Origin: Trichobilharzia regenti
Taxonomy: Eukaryota > Platyhelminthes > Trematoda > Strigeidida > Schistosomatidae
Assembly: GCA_944472135.2 (NCBI GenBank)
Contig: OX235267.1
Location: forward strand, 15,669,452 to 15,733,451
DNA: 64,000 bases
Direction of reading: 5' to 3'
In this document: positions 11,422 through 20,780 of the stretch, one piece after another
How the letters are laid out: each line of letters opens with the position of its first letter
How positions within the stretch are numbered: the stretch's first letter is position 1
Notes under the pieces: model-generated
The model's database searches: none
Seen by the model: only the letters and a program-made list of their open reading frames with translations
What the model was told of the DNA's origin: nothing
Position numbers and translations under genes: made by a program

Positions 11422-12340
11422 ATGGCGCTTAATTCGTTTCAGATGCGAGCTCTAACGAAATTAAGTTTGCAGTTCGACGAGGATAAGATTTTGCAATATT
11501 GTTTGGATTTGCGGTTGCTTAGGAAAGAGAGGATTTGTTCATGTGATGGTGTCATGAGTTTAAAAAGCCTCAGCAGGTCGATTGATGGATATATCCATCA
11601 TTATGCGATTTATTTGAGACGCGTTAGTATTAAGGGAGGTGAGCTGATAACTTTAATATTTCGTAAGAACATTTTTTGCCAGGTCGCATCTCTCCCTAAC
11701 CCAGATTTTTTTATTTGTAACTTCTGGGTTTTAAAACAGCTTGTTGGAAGCGCAGCAGCTGAAACTGAAAATAGCCTCGTGTCAACAGTTCAATGGTACA
11801 AGCAATGCAGAGATATTGCATCATGAAAAATGGAGAGAATTACTTCGTTGTTGGGCGGAGAAGGCATTGTCTTGTACATGAACGAAAATGTCTTATTCAA
11901 GAAAAAATACAACCGTGGTCGTGAGCGAGCCAATAATGTTTGCGTGACTGATTTATATGACACCTCCCTAACGAATGGATTCGTGGACAGAATACCAGAC
12001 AGAAATTCAACTACTTTAATACCTATTATTACTAGTATAAGTATGAAACTTGGGCAGCGATCCATAGTACACACTGATGAATGGAAATGTTATAACTCGC
12101 TGTCATCTCTTAGATATATTCATCACAGAGGGAACCATTACAGTGATTTTGTGGATCCCATTACGCGGACACACACGAATCCTATGGAATGATTTTGGGG
12201 AAGATTGAAAAATAGGATTAGGTCTATAAATGGATCCCAAAAGGATCTCATTTATAGTCATTCGGATGAATATATATACAGAATGGGGTGTAATTTTTCT
12301 ATTGACACTCCTATGCTAAACTGGGAGATGTTTTTGTAAC
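11422..12340 (+). pseudogene. Merlin (IS1016-type) transposase relic
   Basis: Two plus-strand frames (11,422-11,826 and 11,830-12,192) read through to about 12,340. The first gives LDLRLLRKERIC...SRSIDGY, like the N-terminal zinc-ribbon part of Merlin transposases with Cys residues missing. The second gives KKKYNRGR, PDRNSTTLIPII, HTDEWKCYNSLSS, HHRGNHYSDFVDP and THTNPME, the ordered motifs of the IS1016/Merlin DDE core. The first catalytic acid is lost (MNEN at about 11,877-11,888, where the family has a D) and a TGA follows the Glu of NPME at 12,190. Merlin was originally described from animals including schistosomes. TIRs were not identified. Confidence 0.75.
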
Positions 12341-12504
12341 ATGCTAGAGAAAGATACCCTAAGTAACAGTTTTATGCAGTTTTAAAGCTTTTTCTCCATA
12401 AATATACGCTTCCCTTTATCAAAAATCCCCCTTTCATGTGATTTGTCCTTGAAGGTCGTTCTCTGATTGGTAGTTAATGGTTCTTAAAGTTTAACTTTTC
12501 CCAA

Positions 12505-12645
12505 ACTTGCCTCTGAAAAGTTCAGTAGTGCATAGTAGTAAAGCCTACTCCACTGAAATGAAACCGCTGCTGTCGAAACTTCAATGCTCAACCTTTAAGA
12601 CCTATGTTCTATTCAGAACGTAAAGGAACGCAATAAAATTGCGCT
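12505..12645 (+). mobile_element. SINE C 3' fragment
   Basis: Plus-strand sequence matches the body and tail of SINE C at 46,530-46,625: CGAAACTTCAA..., then CCTATGTTCTATTCAGAACG and AAAGGAACGCAATAAA. The tRNA-like head is missing (5' truncation). Confidence 0.6.
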
Positions 12646-12760
12646 TTTTAATTACGTGATATAAGTGATAAAATACTGCTTTCATATGAACTGTGATCAA
12701 GAATTGACCGAATATTTCCAAAATAATTAGGCACTCCGAATGAGTACTAGGCATTTCAAG

Positions 12761-13090
12761 AAAAAAATTATATTTTTAAAATCTCAGAGAAATTAAATTG
12801 AGTAACTCAATCGTTTCCAGCTTTTGGCAAACTGGACGGTCGGAACTTCTTCACGGGAAATTAATCGAAATCAGCATAACACAGGTTTATATATAAAAGA
12901 GACATCTCTTCTTTCATGATTCATATGACTGGATAAAGTTCTTTAAAAAAACAAGAGATGTCTTTTTATTTATAAATCTTTGTCACTTTAATTTCGATTA
13001 ATTTCCCTGATGAAATTATGAACCAGTTTGACGAACGAAACGTTGGAATTACTCATTTCAGTTTCTCTGAGATTTTACAAATATAATTTT
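12761..13090. repeat. Inverted pair of PLE-type ends
   Basis: The arms 12,761-12,910 and 12,953-13,090 are inverted copies, diverged by eye, around a short spacer. The inner ends are GACATCTCTT and AAGAGATGTC. Each arm contains a block that on its own outward-reading strand looks like CTGATGAA...GAAACGTTGG (plus strand 13,007-13,046) or GTGAAGAAGTTCC...GAAACG (minus strand). CTGATGA with GAAACG is the pattern seen in hammerhead-like PLE ends. No coding sequence belongs to it. The PLE-beta at 13,091 is inserted at its right edge. Confidence 0.5.
13079..13090. other. Target-site duplication, left copy (PLE-beta)
   Basis: AAATATAATTTT here is repeated at 16,963-16,974, on the outer sides of the inverted ends of the PLE-beta. 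This indicates that the whole 13,091-16,962 unit (before the RTE entered) inserted as one piece. The match is A/T-only, so chance similarity cannot be excluded. Confidence 0.5.
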
Positions 13091-13345
13091 AACTGATTAA
13101 AATGCCCATTAAAATTTTCAAAAGAATGGATACTGAACAAAGAATACTACTTTCGATAACTTCATCATCAGGCTCTACAGTTATATATACACTATACTGA
13201 ATGAATGAATTAGTTTTATGAACAACAATAATGTTGTTTAAATAACGTCGAATCATTAGTATCAATAGATTACAGTTCAATAGCATCAACATAAAATAAG
13301 CTGAATGTCAGAAGAATTAGAAAAGCTAATATTACAAATTCATGA
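13091..13345 (-). repeat. PLE-beta terminal region (pLTR), minus strand
   Basis: This repeats, inverted and nearly identical by eye, at 16,729-16,962. On its coding strand it carries CCTGATGATGAAGTTATCGAAAG, shown here as the core CTGATGA plus TCGAAAG, then TAGTATTC. Related blocks occur at 45,700, 47,290 (minus), 48,720 and 55,140 (minus). Start and end follow the PLE stop codon and the duplicated AAATATAATTTT. Confidence 0.65.
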
Positions 13346-14120
13346 ATTTATAGTTTCTGCTGAAGGCCAGGGCAGTAGTAGGGGCTGGACTTGCTTCTTT
13401 TGAACACAGAGCACTGGTTGTTTGAGGCGAATTGCAATAGCCTCTGCTGTTTGAAGTATGTGGTGCTTCAGTGATTTTGATAATTTATTAGGCACCCGGT
13501 AGATGATAGAGAAGGATTATTCCACGCTGGATTTGTGACCGGTTTCCACCAGATGGTCCAGTATCGAACTGCTAATGGTTTTCACTACACCTTTACTAGC
13601 CATAGTGGGATATGTTTTCGAGTACGAAAAATCAAGTTCCCAGAGCAATGGCCAATATAACTCGCCTCACAAGTGCAGTTGAATTGGTAGATACGGTTTG
13701 AAGTGGTTAGCCTAGGTACTTCATCTTTCAGTTGAGGTAGCACCAGGTCCATTTTCTAGCTTACTTAGAAAGAGATCAGCTAGAATGGGACCCAGTGGGG
13801 AGCTCATCGCCTCCCCGTCCACTCGCCTGTAAAGCTTGTCGTTAAATTTGAAGTTTACATTCATGGTACATCTGAATAACAGTTCTTTTAGGATTTCAGT
13901 ACGGATATCAATGTTCATCGACTGGATATTCAATTATTCACATACATATTCAACCGTTTCTATGAGAGGTACATTTGTGAATAACGATGTTATATCCAGG
14001 ATATCATGGTTTTGTCCTTGATGTTAATATCTTTTATTTTGTCTACGAACTCAAATACATCTTTGACACCATCTTTTACTATCTTATCATGCAAATGTTT
14101 GAGAATATTTACCAACCATC
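13346..14120 (-). pseudogene. PLE-beta RT/GIY-YIG, 3' part
   Basis: Minus-strand reading from 14,120 gives WLVNILKHLHDKIVKDG, then SLFTNVPLIETVEYV-like text, LKELLFRCTMNV, VDGEAMSSPLGPILADLFL (RT motif B) and LSKLENGP. It then jumps straight to LKDEVPRLTTSNRIYQFNC and EASYIGHCSGN (GIY-YIG). About 200 codons including the YVDD catalytic box are missing, so an internal deletion has removed the RT active site. The upstream part of the same protein lies at 16,559-16,728, beyond the nested RTE. Confidence 0.75.
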
Positions 14121-16538
14121 TTCGCCGACTTCTGCGCCTTCAACGAACTAGTGATTGGTGGCAGTGTATACAAGCACAAAGATATCCACAAGGCTACATG
14201 GGTGTCACCAGACGGGCAAACCAAAAACCAAATCGACTTCATCTCAATCTCAAGGAAGTGGAGGCGCAGCCTACTGGACACAAAAGCAAGAAGAGGAGCA
14301 GACGTTGGCTCAGACCACTATCTCGTACAAGGGACAATCCAAATCAAATTAAAAGCTTTCAGGGAATCAGGAGCTGCAGATAGACCACAAGCCAAGTTCA
14401 ACACTCAAAAGCTGAAGGACCAGGCTACAAAGGACATCTTCATTGCAAGCATAAAGGACAAAGCCGAGACACAAATCAACACTAGCGAAGAGGTCGGCGT
14501 TGAAAAGCACTGGAACAACTTGAAAACGGTGTGGAGCCAAACCTGCATAGAAATTCTAGGCAGAAAAAAGAGACAGGACAAACAGTGGCTCACTACGGAC
14601 ACTTGGAAACTAATAGAAGAGAGAAGGACAGTGAAGCAAAAGATTATCCAGTGCACTGACGAGCAACAAAAACAGGAGCTGAATGCAAGCTACAATACAC
14701 TGAACAAAAGAGTGAAGAAAAGTGCCAGGGAAGACAAAAGAAAATATTATGAAACCATGGCAAACGAAGCAGAACAAGCTGCAGGCAAAGGAGACCTCGC
14801 CACACTCTACCAAACAACTAGGCACCTTTCGGGCAAACGTTCGACACAGATTAAGCCAATAAAGGACGACAATGGAAAGTCAATCACCAAAGAGGTGGAA
14901 CAGAGAAAGCACTGGGTTGAACACTTCAAAAGACTTCTAAATCGTCCGCCACCTACAACACGTCCAGCAATACCAACAACGGAAGCAGAACTACCAGTGA
15001 ACACTGACCCCCCGACGAAATCAGAAGTCCTGAATGCAATCAAGATGCTTAAAACTGGGAAAACACCGGGACCAGATGGAATCCCAGCAGAGGCTTTGAA
15101 AATAGACCCAGAGACAACAGCGGACTTGATGACACCACTACTGGAGAAGGTGTGGAAAGAGGGCAAAGTACCCGAGGATTGGAAGAACGGATACTTATTC
15201 AAACTTCCAAAGAAAGGAGACTTAAGTCAATGTAAAAACTGGCGTGGAATTATGCTTCTGTCCATTCCAAGCAAGATACTAAGTCGCATCATCCTGGAGA
15301 GAATCAAACAAGCCCTAGATGAAAAACTTCGTCCGGAACAGGCTGGATTCAGGAGAAACAAATCATGTATTGATCAAATCGCCACTCTACGGATCATCAT
15401 TGAACAAAGCTTGGAATGGCAGTCACCTCTCTATCTCAACTTCATCGACTTTGAAAAGGCCTTCGACAGCGTCGATCGAGAGGTCATTTGGAAACTACTT
15501 CGCTACTACGGGGTCCCATCGACAATTATACACCTCATCCAACAGTTATACGACAATGCTGCATGCCAAGTAATCCACAACGGGAAACTTACGGAAGCCT
15601 TCGAAGTGAGGACGGGAGTGAGGCAAGGCTGTCTACTATCACCAATGATCTTCCTGATTGCAATTGATTGGATAATGCGACAGACAACGGCAACCAACGA
15701 GGGAACAGGCATAAAATGGACTGACACAAAAGACTTGGAGGATCTGGATTTCGCCGATGATATATGTCTGATTTCCCATAAACTGGAAGATATGCAAGTG
15801 AAAAGTAACAAGTTGGCAGAAGAAGCATCAAAGATAGGACTTCACGTGAACATAGATAAAACAGAGATGATGAAGATTCCTGGCCAACATCAACAGCAAC
15901 AACAACAGACAACAATAAGCATAAATGGGAAGAACCTGAAAGAAACAACCTCCTTCACCTACCTGGGAAGCATCGTCTCAACTACAGGCGGAACTGACGA
16001 GGACATCAAAGCCAGAATCGGAAAAGCAAGACAAGCTTTCATTACTCTCAAATCTGTGTGGAGGTCAACAGCACTCAGCATCAAAAATAAGATCCGGATT
16101 TTCAACTCCAATGTGAAGTCAGTGCTACTATACGGATCAGAGACTTGGCGAGTCATAAAGAGCATCTCAAACAAACTTCAAACCTTCATTAACAGTTGTC
16201 TCCGCTCAATACTCAAGATCAGATGGCCAGAAAAGATCAGCAACAGGGATCTCTGGGAGCGAACCAATCAGGAACCGATTGTGAAACAAATAGGCAGAAA
16301 GAAATGGAGATGGATTGGCCATACGCTGAGGAAACCATCAAGTGACATCACTAGACAAGCCCTCGAGTGGAACCCGAAAGGGAGGCGGCGAGTTGGTCGT
16401 CCAAGGGTGACTTGGAGGAGGTCATGCGAGGAGGAGATGAAAGCATGTGGACAGACCTGGAGCAGGGTGAAAAAGTTGTCAGAAAACCGAAGTCAATGGA
16501 GGTGCGCAGCTGAAGCCCTATGTTCCTCTAGGAACTAA
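14121..16538 (+). CDS. RTE-type non-LTR endonuclease/reverse transcriptase, 5'-truncated
   Basis: The frame is open for about 805 codons from the left junction to TAA at 16,536. No ATG occurs at the start; translation as shown begins inside the endonuclease domain (FADFCAFNELV, then KNQIDFISIS, the last motif of APE-type endonucleases). RT motifs follow: LKTGKTPGPDGIPAE, YLNFIDFEKAFDSVDRE (motif A), GVRQGCLLSP (B), and FADDICLI (C, about codon 543). The C-terminus has [13 protein letters not shown] and RRRVGRPR. It reads as an RTE-clade element like schistosome SR2/Perere-3. The frame is uninterrupted, so the insertion is young, but loss of the 5' third of the ORF makes it non-autonomous. It lies inside PLE-beta, opposite strand. 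Confidence 0.85.
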   Translation, partial: FADFCAFNELVIGGSVYKHKDIHKATWVSPDGQTKNQIDFISISRKWRRSLLDTKARRGADVGSDHYLVQGTIQIKLKAFRESGAADRPQAKFNTQKLKDQATKDIFIASIKDKAETQINTSEEVGVEKHWNNLKTVWSQTCIEILGRKKRQDKQWLTTDTWKLIEERRTVKQKIIQCTDEQQKQELNASYNTLNKRVKKSAREDKRKYYETMANEAEQAAGKGDLATLYQTTRHLSGKRSTQIKPIKDDNGKSITKEVEQRKHWVEHFKRLLNRPPPTTRPAIPTTEAELPVNTDPPTKSEVLNAIKMLKTGKTPGPDGIPAEALKIDPETTADLMTPLLEKVWKEGKVPEDWKNGYLFKLPKKGDLSQCKNWRGIMLLSIPSKILSRIILERIKQALDEKLRPEQAGFRRNKSCIDQIATLRIIIEQSLEWQSPLYLNFIDFEKAFDSVDREVIWKLLRYYGVPSTIIHLIQQLYDNAACQVIHNGKLTEAFEVRTGVRQGCLLSPMIFLIAIDWIMRQTTATNEGTGIKWTDTKDLEDLDFADDICLISHKLEDMQVKSNKLAEEASKIGLHVNIDKTEMMKIPGQHQQQQQQTTISINGKNLKETTSFTYLGSIVSTTGGTDEDIKARIGKARQAFITLKSVWRSTALSIKNKIRIFNSNVKSVLLYGSETWRVIKSISNKLQTFINSCLRSILKIRWPEKISNRDLWERTNQEPIVKQIGRKKWRWIGHTLRKPSSDITRQALEWNPKGRRRVGRPRVTWRRSCEEEMKACGQTWSRVKKLSENRSQWRCAAEALCSSRN

Positions 16539-16558
16539 AGGATACAATAATAATAATA
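14121..16558 (+). mobile_element. RTE-type element nested in PLE-beta
   Basis: Left junction is at about 14,120 (PLE text ends with codon K of a KWLV motif) and the right junction is at about 16,558, where the ATA-repeat tail meets PLE codons for ALA. The host PLE protein reads across the gap in order, which dates the RTE as the later insertion. The 3' tail GCCCTATGTTCCTCTAGGAA then AATAATAATA is typical of the other RTE copies here. No clear target duplication was found. Confidence 0.8.
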
Positions 16559-16728
16559 GCTAGAGCATAGTAGGGCGAATTTCGCATATCAAGTATTGTT
16601 CTTAATGTTACCCCTGGTTTATCCACTTTAGGTAGGCCATACAATCTTGGTGTATATGTGCCCGTTGGTATGATTTCTTCACATAAACTTTCAGAAAATA
16701 TCTGCTCCTCCCTTAGTTTTTTCAAACT
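16559..16728 (-). pseudogene. PLE-beta RT, N-side part
   Basis: Minus-strand reading gives LREEQIFSESLCEEIIPTG, YTPRLYGLPKVDKPG and LRTILDMRNSPYYALA, the conserved LPK segment of PLE reverse transcriptases. The text continues at 14,120 across the nested RTE. The N-terminal ~250 codons seen in PLE-gamma are missing because an inverted terminal region follows immediately at 16,729. Confidence 0.75.
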
Positions 16729-16962
16729 ACAAACTCATGAATTTGTAATATTATCTTTCCTAATTCTTCTGACATTCAGCTTATTTTATGTTGATGCTAT
16801 TGAACTGTAATCTATTGATACTAATGATTCGACGTTATTTAAACAACATTATTGTTGTTCATAACACTAATTCATTCATTCAGTATAGTGTATATATAAC
16901 TGTAGAGCCTGATGATGAAGTTATCGAAAGTAGTATTCTTTGTTCAGTATCCATTCTTTTGA
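16729..16962 (+). repeat. PLE-beta inverted terminal region
   Basis: Plus-strand copy of the region at 13,091-13,345, almost identical by eye over more than 200 bases, including the CTGATGATGAAG block at 16,909-16,920. It gives the element inverted ends. The AAATATAATTTT duplicate follows at 16,963-16,974. Confidence 0.7.
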
Positions 16963-16974
16963 AAATATAATTTT

Positions 16975-17070
16975 TACAAATAATCTGCTTTATTTCAAAA
17001 CAGACAGCACTCATTATGCAGCATGGAATTCCGAGTATTTTTCGCATTATTACACCTAATCTACTCAAAA
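16975..17070 (-). repeat. LINE 3' tail fragment
   Basis: Minus-strand text resembles the 3' tails at 19,280-19,345 and 61,985-62,060: ATGCTGCATAATGAGTGCTG, then GAAATAAAGCAGATTA. It is likely the end of a CR1-type LINE. It is short and the ends are uncertain. Confidence 0.4.
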
Positions 17071-17377
17071 TATGATAAATAAAATTAACTAGAGGAATTC
17101 GTCCACATTTGCAGTATAAAGTCGAACATATTCGAATTACAAAATGAGAATAATAAATATAATAATAATAGCATAAGAGTGGGTTTGCTTCAAACAGTAT
17201 GGAAATTTTAGCATGTTAATGAGTATTGAATCTAATATCCTCCTGATATATCATAGTGACGGGTAGAACAAGAAAAATAACACTTATTACAGAGCTAAAT
17301 GATGTTTACACTTATGAGAAAGTAGACAAAATCAAAAAGTGAGAGGATTATAAATATAAGAAGAATAGTAAGAATAA
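17071..17377. other. No gene recognised
   Basis: AT-rich sequence directly upstream of a PLE frame; possibly its 5' untranslated part, but nothing specific could be read. Confidence 0.35.
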
Positions 17378-18826
17378 TCCCTGAAGTTTAGTACAAGGCT
17401 CGCGGAAGCGAAAACATCGTTGGAATTTTTCAAAAAAGAAGGTGTAGAAACCGAACGTTATCCAAAACTATATTGGAGATCGTTTAGACGAATGAGGATT
17501 TATCCTAATCCTAAGAATTTAAAAATACATGCTCTTAATCAGATTGATTCTGTTAAAACTCTTATAAATGATCTAGAAAGGAACATATCACAAAGACAAT
17601 TTTCAGTTGATGATTTATCTCAGGAATTACAATTGATGTTCATTGAATATGTTAATAACGAAACAGTAAACATAAGTAATGATAAAAGGATAAGTCTTGT
17701 CAAATCTCTTGAAAGCCGAAAGCTTGAAAGGAAATTTCCGTCAGATCCGGGCCGGTATGTTCACAATTTCTCCAGTGTCGTGCTTAATAAGTTTCAATTG
17801 GAGGTGTCATCCCTAGGTCCCAAATTTAGTGATTATCCTCCTAAAGTTGATCAATTATACACTGGTATACAGTTTGAAAATTTGTATTCTCAAACGTCAG
17901 ATCTTATCCCATCATCGGACGATGAAATAACTAGGTTCAAAACGACGATAGTAGACAGCTGCCAACAATACAAGAATAACAGACATTCAGTAAATAATCT
18001 TTTATCTAAACAACAGAGAGAAGCTCTAAGAGAACTTAGAAGTAACGAAAGCTCAATTATTAGCATGCCGGATAAAGCTGATGATATATTTTTACTGGAC
18101 AAAAGCGATTATGTTGAGAAAATGGAAGGTATTTTGAGTGATCAAACTAAATTCCAATCTCTTGGTGTTTCCAAAGACCTCAATGTAAGAGCTGAGAAAC
18201 TAATGACCGACCCCCTCAAAAAACTGAACCAAATAGGAGTATTATCATCAACCACGTATGAGTCCATGAAACCAACGGGTACCAATACTCCACGTCTTTA
18301 CGGTCTACCAAAAGTGAACAAACCGGGTCTTCCTCTTCGCCCTGTTTTAGATATGTATAACACTCCATTTCACGGAACAGCGAAGTGGTTGGTTAAGATT
18401 CCGGGTCCTTTGCACAGAGAAATCGTGCAACGTCGAATTAGTGATGTCTTTGACTTTATTTCTAAAATATCCGAGACTAATGTAAGGCATAAACGCATGT
18501 TATCCATGGATGTATCATCACTATTCACCGACGTACCGCTTATGGAAACAGTTGATTATATTTGTCAAGAAATCACTGAAAGGCAATTAGACTTAGGAAT
18601 CCCCTTGTGTAGCTTCAAAGAATTACTTCTTAAATGCACAATGAATGTTCACAATGTCTTCAATAATTCATATTATCGACAAGTAGATGGAATAGCTATG
18701 GGTGATTCACCATTAGGCCCAATATTAGTGGACTTCTTTCTCGCAAAACGTGAAAACGGGAAATTGAAGAACATCATCAAGGAGTTTGACATGCATTACC
18801 GATATATCGATGATACATTTATCTGA
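17378..18826 (+). CDS. PLE-gamma reverse transcriptase (partial ORF)
   Basis: The frame is open from 17,378 to TGA at 18,824. TTG at 17,420 is not a credible start; the first ATG is near 17,491. Domain order fits PLE RT: a long N-terminal region, then LYGLPKVNKPGLPLRPVLD, WLVKIPGPL, MLSMDVSSLFTDVPLMETVDYI (motif A), RQVDGIAMG-D-SPLGPIL (motif B, with one extra Asp after AMG), and YRYIDDTFI (motif C). The stop falls directly after motif C, and text continues in other frames (LKFNNIHPSLIFTCEEK, LHFLDVLLSRRED) to 19,017. It is the most complete PLE RT frame in the window but is disabled by the stop and by a nested LINE tail. Confidence 0.8.
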   Translation, partial: SLKFSTRLAEAKTSLEFFKKEGVETERYPKLYWRSFRRMRIYPNPKNLKIHALNQIDSVKTLINDLERNISQRQFSVDDLSQELQLMFIEYVNNETVNISNDKRISLVKSLESRKLERKFPSDPGRYVHNFSSVVLNKFQLEVSSLGPKFSDYPPKVDQLYTGIQFENLYSQTSDLIPSSDDEITRFKTTIVDSCQQYKNNRHSVNNLLSKQQREALRELRSNESSIISMPDKADDIFLLDKSDYVEKMEGILSDQTKFQSLGVSKDLNVRAEKLMTDPLKKLNQIGVLSSTTYESMKPTGTNTPRLYGLPKVNKPGLPLRPVLDMYNTPFHGTAKWLVKIPGPLHREIVQRRISDVFDFISKISETNVRHKRMLSMDVSSLFTDVPLMETVDYICQEITERQLDLGIPLCSFKELLLKCTMNVHNVFNNSYYRQVDGIAMGDSPLGPILVDFFLAKRENGKLKNIIKEFDMHYRYIDDTFI

Positions 18827-19017
18827 ACTGATGGAATGTTAATACAGACGAATTATTGCTGAAATTCAACAACATCCACCCTTCGCTTATCTTTACTTGT
18901 GAAGAGAAGCAGGAGAATAAACTACACTTTTTGGATGTCTTGCTAAGTAGGCGAGAAGATGGGTTACTTGGGAGAAGCATGTACAGGAAAAGCACATTCA
19001 CAGGGCAATACACACAC
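18827..19017 (+). pseudogene. PLE-gamma RT thumb part
   Basis: Plus-strand text continues past the stop: HPSLIFTCEEKQENKLHFLD, LSRREDGLLGRSMYRKSTFTGQYTH. These motifs follow YIDD in PLEs. The reading ends where a LINE 3' tail has inserted. The rest of the protein resumes at 19,351. Confidence 0.7.
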
Positions 19018-19350
19018 AGTGAAATCGACCCTTTTATCGTTCATCTTTCTGTATTTTATGGTGTCACACTTTCTATCGTTTAAATCGTTACTCTGCTATT
19101 TTATATTAGTTGGTATTACTATTATTACTACAATTTTGTACTTTATACATATTTTTCTCCGTATGGCACACAGTATTTTGCTACGTAGCTGCTACAACAA
19201 TCGTTTTATTATTATTATGTATTGTGTATTTTTAATTTTTTTGTTGTCTTTTTTGGGTAAATTAGATGCAATATTGTACTGAATGCTGAAAATTCCTTGC
19301 TGTATCATGAGTACTGTTTTTGGAATAAAGCAATTATTATTATTATTCCT
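19018..19350 (+). mobile_element. CR1-type LINE 3' tail inserted in PLE-gamma
   Basis: The PLE frame is broken between GQYTH and NYAPNKYKRN. The insert is non-coding, T-rich and ends in GGAATAAAGCAATTATTATTATT, like the 3' end of the CR1-type LINE at 61,982. A 107-codon open frame within it is untranslated tail. It is a severely 5'-truncated insertion. Confidence 0.6.
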
Positions 19351-20030
19351 TAATTACGCGCCCAATAAATATAAAAGGAATGTTGTAAAATGTCTTGCGA
19401 GCAGAGCAAGGAAGATATGTATGGATGACCTCTTACAAAAGGAATTTGAATATATTCACGATTCCTTGACGGAGATGGGCTATCCGAGTATTTTCATAAA
19501 GAACCATATGAGAACATCAGAGAAAAAACCTGTGACTCTGACTGCACATAAGAAACCTCTATTTATTAAGTTACAATTTAATGGTGACTTATCTAGTGAG
19601 ATTCCATTCCAAAGACTTTCAAGGAGTATACGTAGAACGTTTTACGCAGCACACCTATGTTTGCCATTCTCTAGCCGACGAATGATTGGGACGCAAACGA
19701 AGGATAAGCTGGATAGTTTTGCCACATCTATGTGCATTTATTAATTCAACTGCACCTGCGGTGATGGTAATGTTGGGCGTACTACTAGACAGCTTAGCCA
19801 ACGTGTTAGTGAATATCTCCCATCTTGGTTTGGCAAAAGACAGACAAAAACAATCCGTAGCTCACTTCTGTCACATTTAATTGATAGTGGTCATGTAGTG
19901 AAGAAAATGACAGCTTTCAAAGTAATTCATCGTATCCCTCCGAATCTTTCTAATAGACTTCGTATTATGTCTACTTCACACAGTTGACGCGATAGGCATT
20001 TGAACTATTAAACCTAAACTATGCATTCGA
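19351..20030 (+). pseudogene. PLE-gamma C-terminal region with GIY-YIG
   Basis: Plus strand resumes with KYKRNVVKCLASRARKIC, then KKPLFIKLQFNGDLSSEIPF, RLSRSIRRTFYAAH, SSRRMIGTQTKDKLDSF and MCIY. After an in-frame TAA the endonuclease core reads FNCTCGDGNVGRTTRQLSQR, where YIG has become NVG. It ends near 20,030 after SSLLSHLIDSGH. Stops at the junction and the altered YIG suggest loss of nuclease function. Confidence 0.75.
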
Positions 20031-20545
20031 AAAAGGTCCGTACAGCCATTATCCCTCCCTTGTTGGCCTATTACGACATAACCAACTAAAGACTTCTACA
20101 CCACCCCTTTTTTATATTTTCAAGCTCTTTCTTATCATCCCTTAATCTTATCTTCATTATAAACTTGTTTCATTTCCTTCCCTTACAATCTAACATTACG
20201 TAATCGATTCATTTGTTTTTACTAGCCTGTATCGACTACTTCCACCTGAACATTTGTTTGTTTATTCATGCTGTTTTCATTATTCGTGTTATCACAGGTT
20301 GACTAACTTTTTCATCCTTATTATTGATAAGACCATTATTATTATTACTACTATTTTTGTCATTACTACTATTATGACTAATTGCACAATTTATAGTCAC
20401 CATCGTATTATCCTATAAACAAAACACCATGATTAGTTTATGTTTGAATTTTATCTGTAAACTGATATATATTAGAATTAAGCCTGATGAGATCTAATTG
20501 AAGCCACAATATTGTTCGCTTAAATGTGTTGTTCTAGAATAATAA
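20031..20545 (+). repeat. PLE-gamma terminal region
   Basis: Non-coding T-rich sequence after the PLE C-terminus. Near its end it contains CCTGATGAGATCTAATTGAA followed by a short palindrome (ACAATATTGT), which could be a hammerhead-like core with CTGATGA and GAA. The outer limit is uncertain. Confidence 0.45.
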
Positions 20546-20780
20546 CAGTAAAGTTTGATGTCATAAGGGCGGAGAAAATTGTTTATTCGCTAGTAGTAAG
20601 AAGGTTAGTGACAAGAATTAAAATCGCCACTCATTTTGCACAATGATTTACCAAGAGAGGTGGCAGCAAAAAGAGAGGGAATTCATCAGCAAACATGGAC
20701 AGTTCTGAGGGAAGACAACAAGGTGTAACGTAACTATAATAATTCTCATAAATATATATATTTTTGTTAAAAGAGAAGAT
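20546..20780. other. No gene recognised
   Basis: Short AT-rich interval between PLE-gamma and PLE-epsilon without recognised motif. Confidence 0.3.

Noticed and set aside
14151..14153. GTG as start codon of the RTE frame
   Set aside because: The frame is open to the 5' junction and reads endonuclease residues before it; the element is truncated rather than starting here.
16909..16940. Hammerhead in PLE-beta ends (CTGATGA ... TCGAAAG)
   Set aside because: The core halves are present but the first base pair of stem II and stem I pairing could not be made by eye; not annotated as ribozyme.
18959..19282. 107-codon hydrophobic frame
   Set aside because: Most of it lies in the 3' untranslated tail of a LINE; the first part is PLE text in another frame.
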